From: UBA1952 sp965246765
GTDB lineage: Bacteria > Bacteroidota > Bacteroidia > Chitinophagales > Chitinophagaceae
Assembly (NCBI GenBank): GCA_965246765.1
Contig: CBDFFJ010000007.1
Coordinates: forward strand, 124,001 to 188,000
DNA: 64,000 nucleotides
Direction of reading: 5' to 3'
Of the stretch, positions 61,298 to 64,000 are shown piece after piece. Numbering within the stretch: the stretch's first letter is position 1; every line of letters starts with the position of its first letter. Both the position numbers and the translations under genes were made by a program. The notes beneath the pieces are model-generated. The model made no database searches, was not told where the DNA came from, and was given only the letters and a program-made list of their open reading frames with translations.

Positions 61298-62422
61298 TTA
61301 GTATCTGGAAGCTCCGCTTACACTTGGATACTGACCGCTTTTGGTGGAATCGTAAACCACAGGAGAGGTTTCAATAGGCCCGTCCAGGTTTCTTTTCCAT
61401 TTAGTCGTGCCGCCCAGCGTATCAAGCGCATACAAGAATTTATCCGTGCTGCCCAGATAAACTGTTCCTCCGCTTACCAGCGGAGAGGATCGGATAGCGG
61501 CTCCTGTCTGCGACTTCCAGCGCAACGCACCTGTTATAATGTGGATGGCATAGAGACTGTAATCATAGCTGCCGATGTAAATCACTTGATTTGCGGCAAA
61601 TGGCGAAGAGAGAATCCGGTCCGTTGTGGGATAAGTCCAGCGCGGCAGGCCGCTGCCCGAGTCTATGCAATAAACAGTCTTATCGTAAGAGCCGAAAATG
61701 ATATTTCCGCCGTAGGAGATCGGCGAAGATTCAATCGGGCCGTTTGTGGTGTACTTCCAGCGGAGGGTCGCATCGTCAATATTGATGGCGTACATATTAC
61801 CATCCTTCGCGCCAATGTAAACCTGCTTTTTTGCGTACGTGGGCGAGGACGTGAAGGCTGTAGCCGTTCCGGGATCAAAGAGCCAGGTCTGGTTGCCGTA
61901 TTTTTTGGAGATCGTGTACACTTTGCCATCATTGCTGCCGAAGATCAGGTTAGTGTCAACGATGGTGGGCGAAGACTCAATAGGCCCGCCGGTTGGGAAG
62001 CTCCAGCGAATGGTATCGGGCCCCATGTGCCAGCAGTACATTTTATTGTCGCCGGCGCCAACGTACAGATATTCGCCGCTGCCTATAGGCGTGGAAACCA
62101 GCCGCCCCGGAATGTGAAACTTCTTTAGCTCCGTACCGTAATCAGGATCCAGGCGGTGCAGATATCCGTCTTCCGACACTACATATAGCTTGCCCAGAAA
62201 CAGATAAGGCGTTCCCTTTACAGCCGCGCCCGCCTGGAATTCCCACTTCTTGGCCCCGGTCTCAGGGTTCAGCGCGTACACAAATCCGTTGTCGCTGGAG
62301 ATGAAGACAGAAGGCGTGAGCGTATCGGGGATGGAAGGGTCTTCGCTGAATTCTTTTTTGCAGGAAGCAAAAGCGAAAACAGCAAGCGCAACAAACAAAA
62401 ACCGGGTGTAGCGTGTGTGCAT
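61298..62422 (-). CDS. PQQ-like beta-propeller repeat lipoprotein
   Basis: A 374-residue lipoprotein (MHTRYTRFLF ... FASCKKEF, Cys about residue 21). The rest is about eight repeats of the pattern GxVYALxxxTGxxxWxxxTGxxIxSSP, such as DNGFVYALNPETGAKKWEF and STDKFLYALDTLGGTTKWKR, making an eight-bladed PQQ_2/BamB-like propeller. Enzymatic PQQ binding is unlikely because no dehydrogenase residues are visible; more likely a scaffold. It is not next to other BAM genes, so I do not call it BamB. A near-consensus -7/-33 promoter pair lies upstream. Confidence 0.85.
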   Translation of the reverse strand: MHTRYTRFLFVALAVFAFASCKKEFSEDPSIPDTLTPSVFISSDNGFVYALNPETGAKKWEFQAGAAVKGTPYLFLGKLYVVSEDGYLHRLDPDYGTELKKFHIPGRLVSTPIGSGEYLYVGAGDNKMYCWHMGPDTIRWSFPTGGPIESSPTIVDTNLIFGSNDGKVYTISKKYGNQTWLFDPGTATAFTSSPTYAKKQVYIGAKDGNMYAINIDDATLRWKYTTNGPIESSPISYGGNIIFGSYDKTVYCIDSGSGLPRWTYPTTDRILSSPFAANQVIYIGSYDYSLYAIHIITGALRWKSQTGAAIRSSPLVSGGTVYLGSTDKFLYALDTLGGTTKWKRNLDGPIETSPVVYDSTKSGQYPSVSGASRY

Positions 62423-62463
62423 AGTTCAAAAAGTAGCTGCGCGAGGCCCGCGCGAAAGCTTTG

Positions 62464-62494
62464 CAAAATAAGCGATTCCGCTGTAGGGTGCAAA
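62464..62494 (-). promoter_or_regulatory. Promoter-like pair before the beta-propeller gene
   Basis: On the minus strand TTTG (62494-62491) is followed after 20 bp by TATTTTG (62470-62464), one base short of TAnnTTTG. Spacing suits a Bacteroidota promoter. Confidence 0.4.
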
Positions 62495-62507
62495 CCTGCG
62501 GGCATAG

Positions 62508-62539
62508 AAAAAGCCGGCCTTTTTAAAGACCGGCTTTTT
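62508..62539 (-). terminator. Terminator after hpf
   Basis: AAAAAGCCGGCCTTT / AGACCGGCTTTTT with a TTAA loop, with T-rich ends on both strands, 18 bp past the hpf stop. Confidence 0.85.
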
Positions 62540-62556
62540 CGCAGTGTCGGTTGGGC

Positions 62557-62877
62557 TCATTCAGGCATGGCCGTCACATTGTTTGACCTGCGCTCCTTAT
62601 ATCGCTTTATCTGATTGACCACGCTGTCAAAAGCAAAGTCAAAAGACTCTTCAAAGGTCTTGCTCTGGTGCTTTACGAAAAAGGAGTGCTTGGGCACATG
62701 CACTTTTATTTCGGCCACCTTATCCTTCAGCGTATGGCCTACGTTGTCAAGGATGAGATAAACCTCTGCGTCCACGATCTTATCGTGAAAAGTGCGGAGC
62801 TTGTCCATTTTCTGATTGATGCGCTCCGTGAGTCTGGAGTCTGCATCAAAATGCACCGTCTGAATTTGTACGTTCAT
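62557..62877 (-). CDS. hpf: Ribosome hibernation-promoting factor (short HPF/YfiA)
   Basis: A 106-residue protein of short-HPF length: MNVQIQTVHFDADSRLTERI, LRTFHDKIVDAEVYLILDN, EIKVHVPKHSFFVKHQSKTF, FAFDSVVNQIKRYKERR. It binds the small ribosomal subunit in the mRNA/tRNA channel during stationary phase. The C-terminal dimerisation domain of long HPF is absent. It lies downstream of the Xer gene on the same strand (155-bp gap); in many Bacteroidota these two genes are neighbours. Confidence 0.93.
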   Translation of the reverse strand: MNVQIQTVHFDADSRLTERINQKMDKLRTFHDKIVDAEVYLILDNVGHTLKDKVAEIKVHVPKHSFFVKHQSKTFEESFDFAFDSVVNQIKRYKERRSNNVTAMPE

Positions 62878-63032
62878 AAGGATTCTGATTTGGTGAAAAA
62901 ATAAGGATCGGGTAATGTTCAGGCCATATTTCTGCTCCGTTTGAGAAGTAAAAGGTACAAAGCCTTCTAAAGAAAAAGTGCCATTAACATCATAATTGTT
63001 GGCAGGCCATTTGTGAGGCGGCGCAATAGCGG

Positions 63033-63938
63033 CTAACCCCGCGGGTGCGCCTGCTTGTGAATTTCTTTAAGGCGCTCAATATCAGTATGCGTATAAATCT
63101 GGGTGGCCGACAGGCTACTGTGCCCAAGCAGTTCTTTAATTGCCTGTATGTTGGCTCCGTTGTTCAGCAGGTGCGTGGCAAAAGAGTGCCGCAGAACGTG
63201 GGGACTTCTTTTATGCTGCGTTGTCACAGTGGTGAGCTGCGCCTTTACCACACGATACACATAGCTTGCATAGAGCGGCTTCCCGTGCTCGAGCACCAGC
63301 AAAAATTCTCGGTCAGGCCGCTCCAGCTCGCGCTTTTTAGCGGCAATGTAATCGCGCAGGTCATCTATCAGCGCTTCGCTTACCGGAATCATGCGCTCCT
63401 TATTGCCTTTGCCCAGCACACGGATGAGCTTCTGCCCCCAGCCGATGTCGGTTTCGCGCAGCGTAAGCAGCTCCTGACGACGCATGCCGGTGCTATAGAG
63501 CAATTCACAAATCAGACGGTCGGTAAAGCCTTTGAAGCCTGCGCCAAAGGCAGTGTTGTTAATCAGTTGATCGGCCTGCGGCTCTTGTAGTGCCACTGGC
63601 AGCCTCTTGGGCAGGCGCATAGCATGCAGCTGACGAACAGGATTGCGCTCAGCAAACCCCTGCTGGCAGCACCAGTGAAAAAAAGAGCTGAGCGTAGCCG
63701 TTTTGTGATTCAGCGTGGTGGCGGCAATTGTATTGTGCGCCTCTTTAATGGAAGCAAGCCAGCTGCGGATATGGTGGTGGCCGACTTCTGATATACCCGG
63801 ATCACCGGTGTATTCTTTCAGATAAAACTGAGCAAACTGCCCAAGATTCCGCTCATAAGAAGCTACAGTATGCGGCGAATAGCGCTTTTCAAATTTCAGA
63901 TAACGGATGAATCCGGCTGCTGCCTCACTAAACTGCAT
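63033..63938 (-). CDS. xerC: Xer-type tyrosine site-specific recombinase
   Basis: A 301-residue integrase from the ATG at 63936-63938 (MQFSEAAAGF). N-terminal SAM-like core-binding domain (about 1-95), then the catalytic domain with Arg153 (TGMRRQELL), Lys177 (LGKGNKER), His247 and Arg250 (HVLRHSFATHLL), His273 (GHSSLSATQ) and nucleophile Tyr282. All key residues are present. XerC/XerD resolve chromosome dimers at dif; which of the two this is cannot be settled without a tree, so the symbol is tentative. Not a phage integrase by context. A hairpin and -7 box lie just before the start. Confidence 0.9.
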   Translation of the reverse strand: MQFSEAAAGFIRYLKFEKRYSPHTVASYERNLGQFAQFYLKEYTGDPGISEVGHHHIRSWLASIKEAHNTIAATTLNHKTATLSSFFHWCCQQGFAERNPVRQLHAMRLPKRLPVALQEPQADQLINNTAFGAGFKGFTDRLICELLYSTGMRRQELLTLRETDIGWGQKLIRVLGKGNKERMIPVSEALIDDLRDYIAAKKRELERPDREFLLVLEHGKPLYASYVYRVVKAQLTTVTTQHKRSPHVLRHSFATHLLNNGANIQAIKELLGHSSLSATQIYTHTDIERLKEIHKQAHPRG

Positions 63939-63944
63939 GGAAAA

Positions 63945-63981
63945 GCCCCTTTTGCCAAAGATAAGCGCTGGCAAAAGGGGC
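63945..63981 (-). promoter_or_regulatory. Hairpin with a -7 box next to its loop, just upstream of xerC
   Basis: GCCCCTTTTGCCA (63945-63957) pairs perfectly with 63969-63981, with an 11-nt loop. On the minus strand the stem is followed by TTTTCC, so it can terminate upstream transcription 7 bp before the xerC start codon. The minus-strand sequence TATCTTTG (63963-63956), largely within the loop, matches the -7 consensus. Nothing else is visible to the window end. Confidence 0.6.
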
Positions 63982-64000
63982 AGGAATTTATTTCCGGATG

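Noticed and set aside
61223..62128. 301-residue plus-strand ORF
   Set aside because: Antisense to the clear propeller-repeat lipoprotein and runs through its terminator.
61298..62422. BamB (outer-membrane assembly lipoprotein)
   Set aside because: The fold and lipobox fit, but there is no BAM or der context and Bacteroidota propeller lipoproteins are diverse.

Overview
The window looks like a chromosomal piece of a Bacteroidota bacterium, probably in or near Chitinophagaceae/Chitinophagales. The evidence is: three secreted proteins with C-terminal type IX secretion (Por) sorting domains, a TonB-dependent receptor with an N-terminal carboxypeptidase-regulatory-like domain, a Bacteroidota-type FtsL, an MraY with a long internal insertion, several candidate TAnnTTTG -7 promoter boxes and a general lack of Shine-Dalgarno sequences. 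Base composition is moderately GC-rich. No rRNA, tRNA, intact insertion sequence, prophage or CRISPR array was seen.

Layout. 1-6.8 kb: a partial GT-C glycosyltransferase, a lipoprotein sugar dehydrogenase, a secreted protein with a kinase-like DWDRHxxQW motif, a T9SS cargo protein and a von Willebrand A lipoprotein. 6.85-7.75 kb: a repeat-rich non-coding patch with six 42-bp tandem units, a 180-bp inverted-repeat element and a perfect 26-bp hairpin. 7.75-10.2 kb: lepA and two small hydrophilic genes. 10.3-18.4 kb: a TonB-dependent receptor, then a close trio of a TPR protein, an outer-membrane barrel and a HU-like/TM/SPOR protein. 18.4-35.8 kb: the division and cell-wall (dcw) cluster in the order mraZ, rsmH, ftsL, ftsI, murE, mraY, murD, ftsW, murG, murC, ftsQ, ftsA, ftsZ. 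It is headed by four 10-bp-spaced MraZ-type boxes and an exact DnaA box. A decayed GIY-YIG nuclease flanked by inverted repeats sits between ftsA and ftsZ.

35.9-41.5 kb: a 1696-residue T9SS surface protein and a small periplasmic protein. 41.8-49.7 kb: a regulatory block with two ECF-type sigma factors, a membrane-anchored receiver protein, a soluble TPR hybrid histidine kinase, a membrane histidine kinase, and a protein joining an anti-sigma-like N-terminus, a membrane segment and a C-terminal barrel. 49.8-64 kb: a third T9SS protein, a ferredoxin-type reductase, a membrane pyrophosphatase fused to an OmpA domain, a PLP/CBS-domain cystathionine beta-synthase operon that ends in a GT-C membrane enzyme, class I fructose-bisphosphate aldolase, a PQQ-like beta-propeller lipoprotein, hibernation factor HPF and a Xer recombinase.

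How the genes work together: the central 17 kb supplies nearly all dedicated steps from UDP-MurNAc to lipid II and the Z-ring. The SPOR protein just upstream is likely to act at the septum. The dcw genes are tightly packed, with ATGA overlaps at rsmH/ftsL and murG/murC and a 20-bp overlap at ftsQ/ftsA. Most of the remaining genes encode envelope, surface or signalling proteins. The least explained sequences are the 42-bp array upstream of the vWA gene and the GIY-YIG/inverted-repeat insertion that splits ftsA from ftsZ.
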